Positions 46,996 through 57,672 of a stretch of 64,000 nt of DNA are shown in pieces; positions within the stretch are counted from its first letter, which is position 1; the number at the start of each line of letters is the position of its first letter. The notes under the pieces were generated by a model. That model was not told the origin of the DNA. It searched no databases and was given only the letters and a program-made list of their open reading frames with translations. Made by a program: the position numbers and the translations under genes. The stretch is from an uncultured Verrucomicrobiae bacterium (GTDB lineage Bacteria; Verrucomicrobiota; Verrucomicrobiia; Limisphaerales; AAA164-E04): positions 1-64,000 of the forward strand of contig CALSPN010000036.1 of assembly GCA_943788245.1 (NCBI GenBank). The letters run 5' to 3'.

Positions 46996-49614
46996 ATGAG
47001 CCAACATTTCAAATTTTCAGTGTATATCAGAAATAAGCGGTTATTTTTTTTCCCAGGGTGCCTTCTCCTCACACTCCTGTTGTCTGGATGTAAAAAGGAA
47101 ACCCCGCAAAACCTTCAGCCTTCACACGATAATCAGCAACAAGCTGTGAATCGTGAGTTAGTTCCACCTTCAGTTGAGGTACCAGAATTGAGTGCCGATG
47201 AAGTCCCTCCCGCCTTGTTGATGACTGAATTCCTTGCTGCCAACGATAGTGGTTTAAAAGATGGAGATGACGATCGTACCGATTGGATTGAAATTCATAA
47301 TCCTGGTCAAACTCCCTTGAACCTATCGCAATTCGCATTGACACAAGACCGTCAATTGGAAGAGCTCTGGGAGTTTCCATCTTTTCTGATGGGATCTGGC
47401 GACTATTTAATTGTTCATGCTTCAGGTAAAAATCGTCGATTGCCCAATGAGGAGTGGCATACAGATTTCAAATTAAATGCGGACGGTGAGTTTTTGGCGA
47501 TCGTGATGAAGGAGTCGAGGTCCATTGTTCACTCTTTCGGTACGCGTTACCCTCAACAGCAGGATGACATTTCCTATGGTATTTCCTCTGATTGGGCGCC
47601 CGGGGAATTTCTATTGGATTTTGAAAGTCATTTCCTTACCCCTTCACCAGGGAAAACCAATAGCGAGGTGCTCTTTGGTTTTGTTGAGGATGTCAGTTTC
47701 AGTTTGGAACGAGGTTTCAAGGAAGAACCGTTTGAGCTCATCTTGAGCAATTCGACTCAAGGCGCAATCATTCGCTATACAACCGATGGAACCGCCCCTA
47801 CCGCCGAGCATGGGGAAATATTCGAATCCTCAATGAATGTGGATGCTACGACAGTGATTCGCGCCGCTGCTTTCAAAGATGGCCATGCTCCCTCAAGTGT
47901 CATGACTCATACTTATCTCTTCCTTGATGACGTGGTGCGTCAATCCCCGGATGGGGTGCCTCCCATTGGGTTTCCTTTTGATTGGAATAATAATTTGGTT
48001 GATTATGGGATGGATCCCCGAGTGGTTGATCAGTCGGTTTACAGCAAGGAGGTCCTGACAGGGTTTCGTGATTTACCCGTCATTTCCATTGTAATGGATA
48101 TTCATGATATGTTTGGCAAGGAAAAGGGGATCTACAGCCATGCTCGGGAGGATGGTCGCAAGTGGGAACGTCCTTGTTCGGTGGAATACTTTCACTCAGG
48201 CCCGCAGCCAGGTTTCGAAATAGATTGCGGGATTCGTATTCGTGGAGGATTCAGTCGCATGGATAATAATCCCAAACATTCCTTCCGTCTTTTTTTCAGA
48301 GATATTTATGGTCCATCAAAATTAGAATTCCCACTCTTCGAGGGTTCTTCGGTAACCACTTTCGATAATTTAGACATACGCACATCACAAAACTACAGTT
48401 GGAGTTTCGGCAGGGATGGTGAAAATGGTTTGTTCGTCAGAGATTTGGTCAATCGTGATATTCAGCGTTCCATGGGTCACTTATCTCCAAATGGAGATTT
48501 TTGCCATTTGTTTATCAATGGAGTTTACTGGGGACTTTATAACACTTGCGAGCGTCCGGAGGCGTCTTTTGCCTCTGATTACCTGAAAGGTGGTAAAGAA
48601 GATTTCGACGTTATTAAAATACAGAACGGAGGTGGTGAACGAACCTTTGCAACGGACGGCAACACTGATGCATGGAGGCGTCTGTGGGAAGCGGCAAAAA
48701 AGGGGGTGAAGTCCAATGAAGATTATTTTCAACTTCAGGGTAAGCATAGAGACGGGAGTGAGGATCTCGATTCTGAGGTGTTGCTTGATGTCGAAAACCT
48801 GATTGATTACATGCTGATCATCATTTGGTCGGGTAACAAGGACGCTCCTGTCAGTGCTTTCTCGGGAGACTGGGCTTCAAATAATTGGTATGGCATGCGT
48901 AATCGCAACCATCGTGAGGGCTTTCGATTCATCATTTGGGATTCTGAACATACCATGCTCAAAGAAGATCTGGAAATCAACCGCATTGGCCCCTTTCCAG
49001 CAGGTAATGAATTTTCATCCAGTAACCCACAATACGTTTGGCAACGGTGTTTAGAGAATGAGGAGTTTCGGATGAAGGTTGCTGATCGTATTCATCGGCA
49101 CTTTTTCAACCATGGATTGTTAGAGCCTGATCAGCTGAAAGCCTTGTTTGATCACCGCGTGGATCAGATCAAAAATGCCGTTGTCTGTGAGTCTGCGCGC
49201 TGGGGAGATTCTCAAGCTCCAAACATTGCGGGTAAAAGTACTCCCGGCCGGTTTCCTTTGACCCGTGATGACCATTGGTTGAAAGTAGTAAATTACACCC
49301 GCAATGAATACCTCTCCCAGCGATCGGACATTGTCATGGCACAATTATTTGCCAAAGGTCTTTATCCTGACGTGACTGCCCCGGTTCCTTCTTTTACAGG
49401 TGAAGGAGGCGCAGCGCAATTGGCTCTCAGCGCAGGAAAAGGCATCATAATCTTTACGACTGACGGATCGGATCCACGCATGATCGGCGGTAAGCGGAAT
49501 GCGTCAGCGACTACCTATCAGAACCCCATTTCAAACCCAGGGGAGTTTCAAATGCTCAAAACACGGACCTTTTATGAAGGTGAGTGGAGTGCTTTGCTGG
49601 AGATTGCATTTTGA
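46996..49614 (+). CDS. LTD and CotH-kinase domain lipoprotein
   Basis: This 872-residue lipoprotein (lipobox LTLLLSGC, Cys about 32) is probably on the outer membrane. Domains: lamin-tail (LLMTEFLAANDSGLKDGDDDRTDWIEIHNPG, about 75-200), an Fn3/chitobiase-C-like insert (RYTTDGTAPTAEHGEIFESS, about 245-305), CotH domain (about 350-760) with PVISIVMDIHDMFG, IRIRGGFSR, FRLFFRDIYG and FIIWDSEHTM as the metal-site block, and a second chitobiase-C-like end (IIFTTDGSDPRMIGG). It has the same architecture class as the giant protein at 16617. CotH members phosphorylate surface proteins in Bacillus; the function here is unknown. Confidence 0.88.
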   Translation: MSQHFKFSVYIRNKRLFFFPGCLLLTLLLSGCKKETPQNLQPSHDNQQQAVNRELVPPSVEVPELSADEVPPALLMTEFLAANDSGLKDGDDDRTDWIEIHNPGQTPLNLSQFALTQDRQLEELWEFPSFLMGSGDYLIVHASGKNRRLPNEEWHTDFKLNADGEFLAIVMKESRSIVHSFGTRYPQQQDDISYGISSDWAPGEFLLDFESHFLTPSPGKTNSEVLFGFVEDVSFSLERGFKEEPFELILSNSTQGAIIRYTTDGTAPTAEHGEIFESSMNVDATTVIRAAAFKDGHAPSSVMTHTYLFLDDVVRQSPDGVPPIGFPFDWNNNLVDYGMDPRVVDQSVYSKEVLTGFRDLPVISIVMDIHDMFGKEKGIYSHAREDGRKWERPCSVEYFHSGPQPGFEIDCGIRIRGGFSRMDNNPKHSFRLFFRDIYGPSKLEFPLFEGSSVTTFDNLDIRTSQNYSWSFGRDGENGLFVRDLVNRDIQRSMGHLSPNGDFCHLFINGVYWGLYNTCERPEASFASDYLKGGKEDFDVIKIQNGGGERTFATDGNTDAWRRLWEAAKKGVKSNEDYFQLQGKHRDGSEDLDSEVLLDVENLIDYMLIIIWSGNKDAPVSAFSGDWASNNWYGMRNRNHREGFRFIIWDSEHTMLKEDLEINRIGPFPAGNEFSSSNPQYVWQRCLENEEFRMKVADRIHRHFFNHGLLEPDQLKALFDHRVDQIKNAVVCESARWGDSQAPNIAGKSTPGRFPLTRDDHWLKVVNYTRNEYLSQRSDIVMAQLFAKGLYPDVTAPVPSFTGEGGAAQLALSAGKGIIIFTTDGSDPRMIGGKRNASATTYQNPISNPGEFQMLKTRTFYEGEWSALLEIAF

Positions 49615-49744
49615 ATTAACATTATCCATGCCCTTCGGCATGAGCGGGCTCTTTGTATTGAATCACCAAACAGTAACGGTTTGTGAGAGTGATGTCTCAT
49701 TTGTGGATTGTCATTATTCGCAGGCAGGAGTTAAACTAACCACC

Positions 49745-50122
49745 ATGGAACAGGATCAGTTGAGAGAATTATTTCGCATGCAGAAGGCGTTGAATGAGCG
49801 TATTGGTGTGCAGACGGAGTCAATGTCCGAGGAGCAAAAGACCGAGTGGGTGCTCAATTACTGCCGGGCAATGAATCAGGAATTAGCTGAACTCACTGAC
49901 AGTGTGCCCTGGAAATGGTGGGCAAAGTATCAGGAATTCGATGAACAGAATGCCCGTGTGGAGGTGGTAGATTTATTTCACTTTTTAATCAGCATGGCTC
50001 AGGTTCTCGGGATGAGTGCGGACGATGTTTTTCAAGCATATCTCAAAAAAAATGAGGTTAACTTCAAGAGGCAGGAATCAGGATACACGGAAAAGGATCA
50101 ATCAGATTCCAAGCACATATAA
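49745..50122 (+). CDS. All-alpha (dimeric) dUTPase family protein
   Basis: This 125-residue protein is of the all-alpha NTP-pyrophosphohydrolase superfamily. The metal-binding pattern is MNQELAELTDSVPWKWW (E-x2-E plus the W-K-W-W typical of dimeric dUTPases) and ARVEVVDLFHFLISM (E-x2-D). It removes dUTP, keeping uracil out of DNA. The ATG at 49745 is chosen since the family begins near here; an upstream extension reads through unlikely sequence. It lies 130 bases after the CotH lipoprotein and nine bases before the PQQ-propeller gene. Confidence 0.85.
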   Translation: MEQDQLRELFRMQKALNERIGVQTESMSEEQKTEWVLNYCRAMNQELAELTDSVPWKWWAKYQEFDEQNARVEVVDLFHFLISMAQVLGMSADDVFQAYLKKNEVNFKRQESGYTEKDQSDSKHI

Positions 50123-50131
50123 CGCTCTGAA

Positions 50132-51401
50132 ATGCACCCACAGTTAAAAATGAAAACTTTACCAACTTTGCTCGCAAGTCTCTTGGCAGTTTCGTGCTCC
50201 ATTCAGGCGGCTAACTGGTCAGCTTTAAGAGGAAGTGACGGCACAGCAGTCAGTCCTGAAAGTGAATTCCCTCTCTCATGGTCAGCAAAGGAAAATATTG
50301 CATGGAAAACAAAGTTGTCCGGCAAAGGGACTTCTTCTCCTGTCGTGCATGGCAACCTCATTTTTGTGACAACACAACTTGAGAATGAAGACCTGATGAC
50401 ACTTTCTTTTGACCTGAAAACCGGTCGTCCAATATGGGAAAAGAAAATGGGTAACGGACGACTTCCCACCCATGATTTTCACAATATGGCAACACCTACC
50501 CCTGTTACGGACGGGAAGCATGTTTGGGTGTTTTTTGGAACTGGTGATCTGGTATGTCTTACCACATCAGGCGAAGAAGTTTGGCGGCGTAATTTGCGCA
50601 CTGAGCATGCGGACTACAACACCAATCACGGAATGGGAAATTCGCCCCTTCTGCATGACGGTTCGCTCTACATTGCCTGTATGCATCAAGGTCCTTCCTA
50701 CCTTTTAGCCCTGAACGCGGCCACTGGCAAAATTCTTTGGAAGAAGGATCGCAACCTCGAGGCCCGCGAAGAAGGTAATGATTCCTATTCCACTCCCATT
50801 GTTGTTGAAGTAAATGGGCATGACCAAATCGTTTTATCCGGCGCCGAGCATTTAAATGCCTATGACCCGATTACTGGCAAAGAGATCTGGCGAGTAGGGG
50901 ACCTGCAAGTGCCTCATCCGTATGGACGCACCATTGCGGGACCTACTGCGGGTGAAGGAAAGGTGATTACTGTTGCCTCTGGATTCAGAAATCAGGGTTT
51001 TCTTGTTGGTGTTACACCTGCTCATGAAGGGGATTCGGTTGTTGTCGATCATGATTGGAAGCAAAAACGATACTCCCCTGATTGTCCAACTCCGGTCATT
51101 TATGGAGGCAAGGTTTTTACCATTCGTGATGACGGGATGGCATCCTGCATCGACATCAAAACAGGAAATGCCCATTGGCAAGAACGATTGTTTGCTGAAA
51201 ATGTCAAAGTCAGCCCGGTGGCTGCAAATGGTTATATTTATTTCACGACGGGGCAGAGCCAATACCAAGGTGTTAAAAGCATCAGAGACATTTGAAATTG
51301 TGGCAACAAATGAACTCAACGAAGAAACGCTGTCTACGCCCGCTCTCAGTTCTGGAAACATCATCATACGCACTTTCGAATCCCTGTATTGCATTCGATA
51401 A
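50132..51401 (+). CDS. Secreted PQQ-binding-like beta-propeller protein, one frameshift
   Basis: The N-terminus has a signal peptide (TLPTLLASLLAVSCSIQA). The ATG at 50150 is an equally good start. A PQQ-like propeller follows, with repeated blades (SALRGSDGTAVSPESEFPLSW, GTSSPVVHGNLIFVTTQ, PVTDGKHVWVFFGTGDLVCL, SPLLHDGSLYIACM, LALNAATGKILWKKDR, PVIYGGKVFTIRDDGMASCID). As read, the frame ends at 51295 in foreign sequence. Removing one G from the four at 51250-51253 restores the last blade (VLKASETFEIVATNELNEETLSTPALS) to a TAA at 51399-51401, giving 422 residues. Members include quinoprotein-like sensors and BamB-type scaffolds; no catalytic assignment is possible. It follows the dUTPase gene by nine bases. 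Confidence 0.85.
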
Positions 51402-51862
51402 TCGTGGCATTCAAATAGTTTGTCATACTGCACACTCTTGTCAGAGGTGGTGTGAATTAGCCAATGATCACCGTCTGAAATGGCTTTCAAATTGAGAAGG
51501 CAAGAACGTCATTGTCCAGCTTATGCTCAGCCATCCGCCCTCCCTGTCTGGTATTGTTTACAGGGAACATGGGAACGCAGGAAATTGTTCCCATCAATGG
51601 CTTGTTCTTTTGAATCTGCAATACCCACGGGGCGATGGGAAGCCAGTGAGAAGTATCTTTTCAGAGGTAAAATCGAGGGTTGGGGGGAGATGCAACCAAA
51701 ACCTCCCTCCCAACCTAGATCTGTCCAACCGAACAGAAATCCCCCCATGGATTAAAACGAAATATTCAAATCTTTTCCCCTGTCTGCCATTGTGCGGAAT
51801 TAAGGAGATTGCCTGACGAAAGAATTCTTTTCTTTGACGACATCCTATGGGTTTTTGCCGTC
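51402..51862. other. Intergenic region without a supported gene
   Basis: Open frames on both strands around 51480-51816 have an unnatural composition (rich in Trp, Gly and Pro) and no ribosome-binding sites. The DNA has several C/G-rich runs (GGGGGG near 51680, CCCCCC near 51743). I cannot assign a function; a non-coding element is possible. Confidence 0.45.
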
Positions 51863-51903
51863 AGCACCTATTACAAACCGAGGTTGGGTTTGTAATAGGT
51901 GCT
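51863..51903. repeat. Perfect 17-base inverted repeat (large hairpin)
   Basis: The arm AGCACCTATTACAAACC (51863-51879) is perfectly complementary to the arm at 51887-51903, with a seven-base loop. No T-run follows on either strand. It sits about 60 bases before the cobalamin riboswitch, after the PQQ-propeller gene. It could be a factor-independent 3'-end structure, a protein-binding site, or a mobile-repeat unit. Confidence 0.7.
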
Positions 51904-51954
51904 GCAAGAGAATCGCTTTTCAGGGAGGATGCTTGACAGGTGATTCCTGATCGC

Positions 51955-52160
51955 TACTGTTTCACCAGTTCTTTGAATTTTGATCGGATTCGCGAAAGTG
52001 AATCTGTCCGAAAACAAATCAATGACAGGGAACCCCGTGAAATTCGGGGACGGTTGCGCCACTGTGAGAGGTGACAAGTTTCCATCAGCCACTGACCTTA
52101 AGGTCGGGAAGGCGGAAACAAGGTTAATAACCTCGAGTCAGGATACCGGTTGATTTGTTC
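51955..52160 (+). promoter_or_regulatory. Cobalamin riboswitch
   Basis: The conserved core of the cobalamin (B12) aptamer reads in order: GGGAACCCCGTGAAATTCGG (about 52028-52047), GGTTGCGCCACTGTGAG, GCCACTGACC (about 52088), GGTCGGGAAGGC (about 52101-52112) and the B12 box CGAGTCAGGATACC (52134-52147). CAAATCAA (52015-52022) and TTGATTTG (52150-52157) may form the closing stem. The 5' limit is approximate. It is followed by a terminator hairpin at 52262, so binding of cobalamin would be expected to reduce transcription of the genes at 52370-54844. Confidence 0.92.
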
Positions 52161-52214
52161 TCGTCTGAGTCCAAACAGGACTTACTTCTCCGTCAAAGAG
52201 AAGGATGAGGCCAG

Positions 52215-52238
52215 CCGAAAACGCGAGTGCGTTTTCGG
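52215..52238 (+). promoter_or_regulatory. Hairpin in the riboswitch expression platform
   Basis: CCGAAAACGC (52215-52224) pairs with GCGTTTTCGG (52229-52238) around a GAGT tetraloop. A T-rich stretch (TTGTTGTTGTTTTTT) begins a few bases later. It lies between aptamer and terminator, so it may be the first of two stop structures or an alternative fold competing with the aptamer. Confidence 0.6.
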
Positions 52239-52261
52239 GATGCATTGTTGTTGTTTTTTAC

Positions 52262-52299
52262 AGCCTTCATTCTCCATGTGGTGGGAATGAAGGCTTTTT
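52262..52299 (+). terminator. Rho-independent terminator after the cobalamin riboswitch
   Basis: AGCCTTCATTC (52262-52272) pairs with GAATGAAGGCT (52285-52295), followed by TTTTT (52295-52299). It is 70 bases upstream of the start codon at 52370, as expected for the expression platform of a transcription-terminating riboswitch. Confidence 0.85.
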
Positions 52300-52369
52300 C
52301 ATTCCTATCCTTCTGGTCTGCAGCATCGAAAATCAACTTGCACTAGCAAGTGAAAAATGACCAGTCAGC

Positions 52370-54092
52370 ATGCATTGTATCAAAACATACATCAAAATAA
52401 TCGTCGTCACTTTTTTATTGGGTTCCATCCCCGCATCGAAGGCAACCTCATTTGTCTCTTCAGTTGTCGAATATCATCCGGGCTCAGGTTTTGCCGTCGA
52501 GTTTGGTTCCGGCTTGGGTTTCACCAACACATTATCCGTCATAGGGGAGCCATCAAGGGAAACTCCTGGTGAATGGGGAGGCGAGGTCAATCCTTTCTCA
52601 CCTCCTTACCTAGCGGATCAATTGTTATCCATAGGGGAAGGCGGATACGTTACCCTGACATTCAACCAGCCTGTCTTCAATTCACCCAACAATCCATATG
52701 GCTTGGACTTTATTTTATTTGGAAATGCGGGCTTCAACATCACAAACGGAGATTACTCGGGTGGCGGCGTGACCGATGGTTCGGTTTTCGGCAGCGATGC
52801 ATCGACTGCATCGGTCTGGGTCAGCGAGGACAACCAAAATTATTTTTTACTTGATCAAAAAAAATCACCCAAAGTGGACGGCTATTTTCCCATCGACGGA
52901 CAGGGTGAATTCAGCCTGCCGGTTAATCCTGCAACACTTCCATCGGATTTTGCCGAAGCTGACATGGAACAAATCCGCCATCTCTATCAGGGTGCAGGAG
53001 GAGGTAGTGGCTACGATTTGGATTGGGCTGAAGGTACACCCAGATTGCGTTCGATTCGTTACATCAAGGTCATGGTGGAATCTGGTAAAATTGAATTGGA
53101 TGGAGCATCGATAGTAGCTCCTGTTTCCAATGCGAGCTGGGCCTCATTGGAGGAAGATTTTTCCAATGACCCTTTGCGCGCCAATCATTGGGAAATTTTC
53201 GGGGACACGCGTCTTTTCGAATGGGATCAAGCCGAAGAGCGTCTGGCTGTGAATTGGGATTCCAGGCTTTCGAATAGTTATTTCTACATTCCATTTGGGA
53301 GTAAAGTATCTCGACACGAAAATTTTTCCCTGAAATTTGAAATTCAGCTGAACCAACTTGAACTTGGAATTGATCCAGCAAAACCCTTCACCTTTCCTTT
53401 GGCCGTTGGACTTGTGAATCTGGCTTCGGTAACCCGGCCCTCTTTCTATCGAGGTTCCGGTATCCATGAAGAATTCGGGCCCCGCGGTCTGGTGGAGTGG
53501 AGTTACCACGCTGATTCCGGTTTTGGGGCGACGATTTCTTCAGGTCTCATTTCTCTCGACAATCAATGGTCCCTCTCCAACACCTTCCCTCTGGAAATGC
53601 AGATGGGTGCCACTTACCAGGTCGAAATGACGATGAACGCCGAAGCCGAAACCTTGACGACAACCATGTTCGAAAATGGGGAGCCATTCGGCCCTATCAA
53701 GGATGCGAGTCTATCCGAAGTTTTCGGTGGTCCAGAAGGTGGCTTTACTGAAATCGACGTAGATGCTTTCGCCATTGCCAGTTACAGCGACGGTGGTCAA
53801 ACTTCGCCCGAATTTGCTGGATCAATCCTTGCCAATGGCTGGTTGGATAATATTGCTGTTCAGCGTGATTCATCGATCAGCATCGAAAACCTGCTCTCTC
53901 CAGACAACGGTATCGGGGTGCAAATCCAAGGTAAGTCAGGTTGGGAATATTGGCTGGAAATGACCACGGACTTTTTGCGCTGGGAAACTCGTAGGGCATG
54001 CCAAATCAGACGGCAACCAACTTATTATTTTACAGGATCAAGGCATGGTCCACTCGAAAGGCTTCTATCGAGTGGTAGGAAACCGCTCATGA
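52370..54092 (+). CDS. Riboswitch-controlled secreted beta-sandwich surface protein, one frameshift
   Basis: A signal peptide (IIVVTFLLGSIPASKA) precedes an N-terminal domain (about 30-250) with EGGYVTLTFNQPVFN, GLDFILFGNAGFNI and VWVSEDNQNYFLL. This resembles the cell-surface domains found next to B12-uptake genes in other phyla, where a conserved strand pattern carries the ligand-facing loops. A concanavalin/LamG-like domain (about 255-510) follows. The last part should read LVGHAKSDGNQLIILQDQG...FYRVVGNRS, but the frame slips at GGGAAACTC (about 53984-53987). With one A removed, the gene ends at a TGA at 54090-54092 (573 residues); unrepaired, it reads on into the next gene. Its function is probably cobalamin-linked; the family is not named from sequence. 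Confidence 0.75.
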
Positions 54093-54844
54093 AACGGACT
54101 GATTCCGGATTTACTCTTGTCGAGCTACTGGTGGTGTTCACCATCATCAGTATCCTCGCTTCCATGATTGCCGTAGGTATCTCTGTCGCCAAAGGTCATT
54201 CCAAGTCAATGGTTTGTGTTTCGAACTTGAAACAGCTGGGGTTGGCTTCACAAATGTATTGGGACGACAATTCCCAGCAAACCTTCCCTTTTTCAAGTTC
54301 ACGGGACGAGAATGGTCAATCCTACTGGTTTGGCTGGCTGGGAGCAGGATTAGAGGGTAAGCGGGAATTGGACCGGGCCAGTGGAGCCATCTGGCATTAT
54401 CTTGGAGGTAGTGGTGTTCAAATATGCCCCTCATTCAGATATCAAGACCCCTCCTATAAACCCAAAGCCATGTCTGCTTCGTATGGCTATGGATACAATC
54501 TTCATCTTACAGGTTTCAATGCAGGAATCTCTGGGTTGCAAAAAGGTGGGCTTCTCATGTCGCAAGTAGCTTCGGCCTCCTCCACTGCACTCTTTGCTGA
54601 TTCAGCTCAAATCAATGATTTTCAGCGGCCAGCTTCTCCTGATCAGCCAATGATCGAAGAGTTCTATTTTGTTAGTCGAGGATCAGCCATGTATGCCAAT
54701 GGCCATTTTCGTCACCGTCGCCGGGCTCAAACGGTCTTTTGCGACGGGCACGTATCTCCTGAAACTCCAGAAAATGGGACTACTGACTTCAGGTTGCCTG
54801 ACGCTGGGGTGGCGCGTTTGCGAGCTGATGTTTTGATTCCGTGA
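54089..54844 (+). CDS. Type II secretion prepilin-like H-X9-DG protein
   Basis: This 251-residue protein begins with a classic prepilin peptidase site and hydrophobic helix (SGFTLVELLVVFTIISILASMIAVGI). The globular part has SNLKQLGLASQMYWDDN and the C-terminal H-X9-DG motif (H-RRRAQTVFC-DGH, about 217-229), typical of the abundant verrucomicrobial/planctomycete pseudopilin family. Its ATG overlaps the repaired stop of the surface protein as ATGA, so the pair is translationally coupled and under the same cobalamin riboswitch. It may form or decorate a short pseudopilus carrying the partner. A second, broken member lies at 4331-5215. Confidence 0.85.
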   Translation: MKRTDSGFTLVELLVVFTIISILASMIAVGISVAKGHSKSMVCVSNLKQLGLASQMYWDDNSQQTFPFSSSRDENGQSYWFGWLGAGLEGKRELDRASGAIWHYLGGSGVQICPSFRYQDPSYKPKAMSASYGYGYNLHLTGFNAGISGLQKGGLLMSQVASASSTALFADSAQINDFQRPASPDQPMIEEFYFVSRGSAMYANGHFRHRRRAQTVFCDGHVSPETPENGTTDFRLPDAGVARLRADVLIP

Positions 54845-54895
54845 AAAAAGTTGTTAACGTTGGCTAGATATTCACCTTAGTTCTGGATGTCAGCC

Positions 54896-55522
54896 CTATG
54901 AAATGGAATCGTCGGCAACATTTAGCTCAGAAGAGACTTCTGTTGCCTTTGATCGGCTTTTCAGTCGCCACTGACGGACACCGACTCCAGCTACGGTCAG
55001 GACAACGACCAAGGCCAGACCAGGCATGATCAAAGACAGAATTGATGTCCCCACCGCGCCGCCAAGTTCTGCCGTTGCTACCAGAGGGTTTCCCAATCCA
55101 GCTGTCAGCATTGTGCTGCCTCCCCTGATGACCGCCATCGCCACATGAACCGCGCCTGCGATACCCCCGCCAGCAATCAAGGCCAGCGACCAACTCATCA
55201 TGGGGCTCAGTTCCGTAAATATGGATGCACTCACGATAGTGCCTGCTACCACTGCCGCTGGAGCTGCCACGGTATCAAGGAAATGGTCAAGAACAGGAAG
55301 GTAATAGGCTCCTATTTCCAGTGCAACTGCCACGCCCAGAGCAGTGACTGCTGGCAAAGTGCTCATCCAAGCGAAACTGTCGGAAAGTTCAAGATGTCCC
55401 GAAAGGGCTGCCAAGCTGATGATGAAAGGTGGAACAAATATGCGAAAACCACAAGAAGCACTCAGGCCAAGCCCGATAAGAATGCTCAGCAAGGCCGAAG
55501 AAGGCGTTTGTATCAATTCCAT
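54896..55522 (-). CDS. DUF4126 family membrane protein
   Basis: This 208-residue protein has about five hydrophobic segments and glycine-rich loops: SILIGLGLSASCGFRIFVPPFI, VALEIGAYYLPVLDHFLD, APAAVVAGTIVSAS, LIAGGGIAGAVH and GNPLVATAELGGAVGTSILSL. This is the DUF4126 pattern. It probably resides in the inner membrane; no function is known. It ends 51 bases from the convergent prepilin gene and its start faces the mreB promoter region. Confidence 0.85.
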   Translation of the reverse strand: MELIQTPSSALLSILIGLGLSASCGFRIFVPPFIISLAALSGHLELSDSFAWMSTLPAVTALGVAVALEIGAYYLPVLDHFLDTVAAPAAVVAGTIVSASIFTELSPMMSWSLALIAGGGIAGAVHVAMAVIRGGSTMLTAGLGNPLVATAELGGAVGTSILSLIMPGLALVVVLTVAGVGVRQWRLKSRSKATEVSSELNVADDSIS

Positions 55523-55638
55523 AGTTTTTTACTTTTGATCGCTGGATTTCCAGCTTTTCATTTAAAACACCTCAAACCTTATCAAGGTTTCAAAGAAATG
55601 CATTTATAATCTGCCGTTTGGATTGGAATGGGAGGTGA

Positions 55639-56743
<1,105 letters not shown>

Positions 56744-56777
56744 TTTTTGCGCGTTCGCTCCGAAACTACGGAGCGGG

Positions 56778-57638
56778 ATGCTAAAGCAGCCTAACATAGT
56801 GTCATTTTGCTCGGTGATGACAGCAGGTATCGTCCTGCTGAGTCTACCGACGCGCGTGAACAACCAGCTTAAATGGATGGTTGCAGGCGTCTTTCTGCCC
56901 TTTCTTGGGCTTGCTGAGGCTGTCGATGAAAAGGCTGAATCACTTCAATCCATTGTCGTTTCCAAGCAGGAACTCTTACGTGAAAACCAGCAGCTGCGTC
57001 GAGAGGTTCAAAACTACAAAATTGCTCTTCTAAAGAATCAGACCATTGCTACAGAGAACGCCTTGCTGCGTCAACAGCTTGGGTGGCGTGAAAGCCTTCC
57101 CTGGCGGCTCTTGCCAGCAAGAGTGCTTGTCAAAGATCCGACGAACTGGTGGCGAAGCCTCTACATTAATTTAGGCTCTGACGATGGTATCGTTGAAAAT
57201 TCCCCCGTTTTATCGCCCTCAGGACTGGTGGGTAAGATTGAACAGGTTGAAAGTCACCGTTCCCTCGTGCGTCTTGTAGGCGACCAGCATTGTAAAGTCG
57301 CTGCCATGCTGGCTATTTCACCTCGACAAGACAAAGATGAATCCGCTCATGGCACAATCACGCCTGGAGCAGACACATCGCTGAACCCTAGATTAGTGGA
57401 CTTTCATCACCTGCCAGTTGGAACAGAGCCAGAACCCGGAGCCAAGGTAATCACAAGTGGATTGGGGGGTGGCTACCCGAGAGGTATTCCCGTTGGGCAT
57501 ATCATTGATAGCCGATCCTCTACATCTGGCTTGTTCGCTGAGGCTCGTGTGCGATTGGCAGTTGATTTAAATCGTTTGGAAATGGTTTGGGTAAAACTCC
57601 CTGACCAGGATGTTTCTGCAACTGAGGAGGGAATGTAA
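56778..57638 (+). CDS. mreC: Rod shape-determining protein MreC
   Basis: MreC is a periplasmic scaffold linking MreB, MreD and the PBP2-RodA pair. It is 286 residues from the ATG at 56778, which GGAG precedes; an earlier in-frame ATG lies inside mreB. A membrane anchor (FCSVMTAGIVLLSLP, about 9-23) is followed by a coiled coil (LQSIVVSKQELLRENQQLRREVQNYK) and the beta-barrel domain (RVLVKDPTNWWRSLYINLGSDDGI, VLSPSGLVGKI, DQHCKVAAM, TSGLGGGYPRGIPVGHI). It starts 34 bases after mreB. Confidence 0.93.
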   Translation: MLKQPNIVSFCSVMTAGIVLLSLPTRVNNQLKWMVAGVFLPFLGLAEAVDEKAESLQSIVVSKQELLRENQQLRREVQNYKIALLKNQTIATENALLRQQLGWRESLPWRLLPARVLVKDPTNWWRSLYINLGSDDGIVENSPVLSPSGLVGKIEQVESHRSLVRLVGDQHCKVAAMLAISPRQDKDESAHGTITPGADTSLNPRLVDFHHLPVGTEPEPGAKVITSGLGGGYPRGIPVGHIIDSRSSTSGLFAEARVRLAVDLNRLEMVWVKLPDQDVSATEEGM

Positions 57639-57672
57639 CAGATATGCACCCGACTCCTTTTTCATACGCGCC

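Noticed and set aside
49617-49660. Short ATGCC/GGCAT hairpin after the CotH lipoprotein gene as a terminator
   Set aside because: A five-base stem without a following T-run is too weak to support.
51480-51816. Overlapping ORFs on both strands after the PQQ-propeller gene
   Set aside because: The composition is unnatural on both strands, no ribosome-binding site is present and no family is recognisable; treated as non-coding.
52370-54844. A single 824-residue protein fusing a secreted domain with a prepilin
   Set aside because: The prepilin signal would be buried mid-chain, and the alternative frame gives a natural C-terminus with an ATGA overlap, so two genes with one frameshift fit better.
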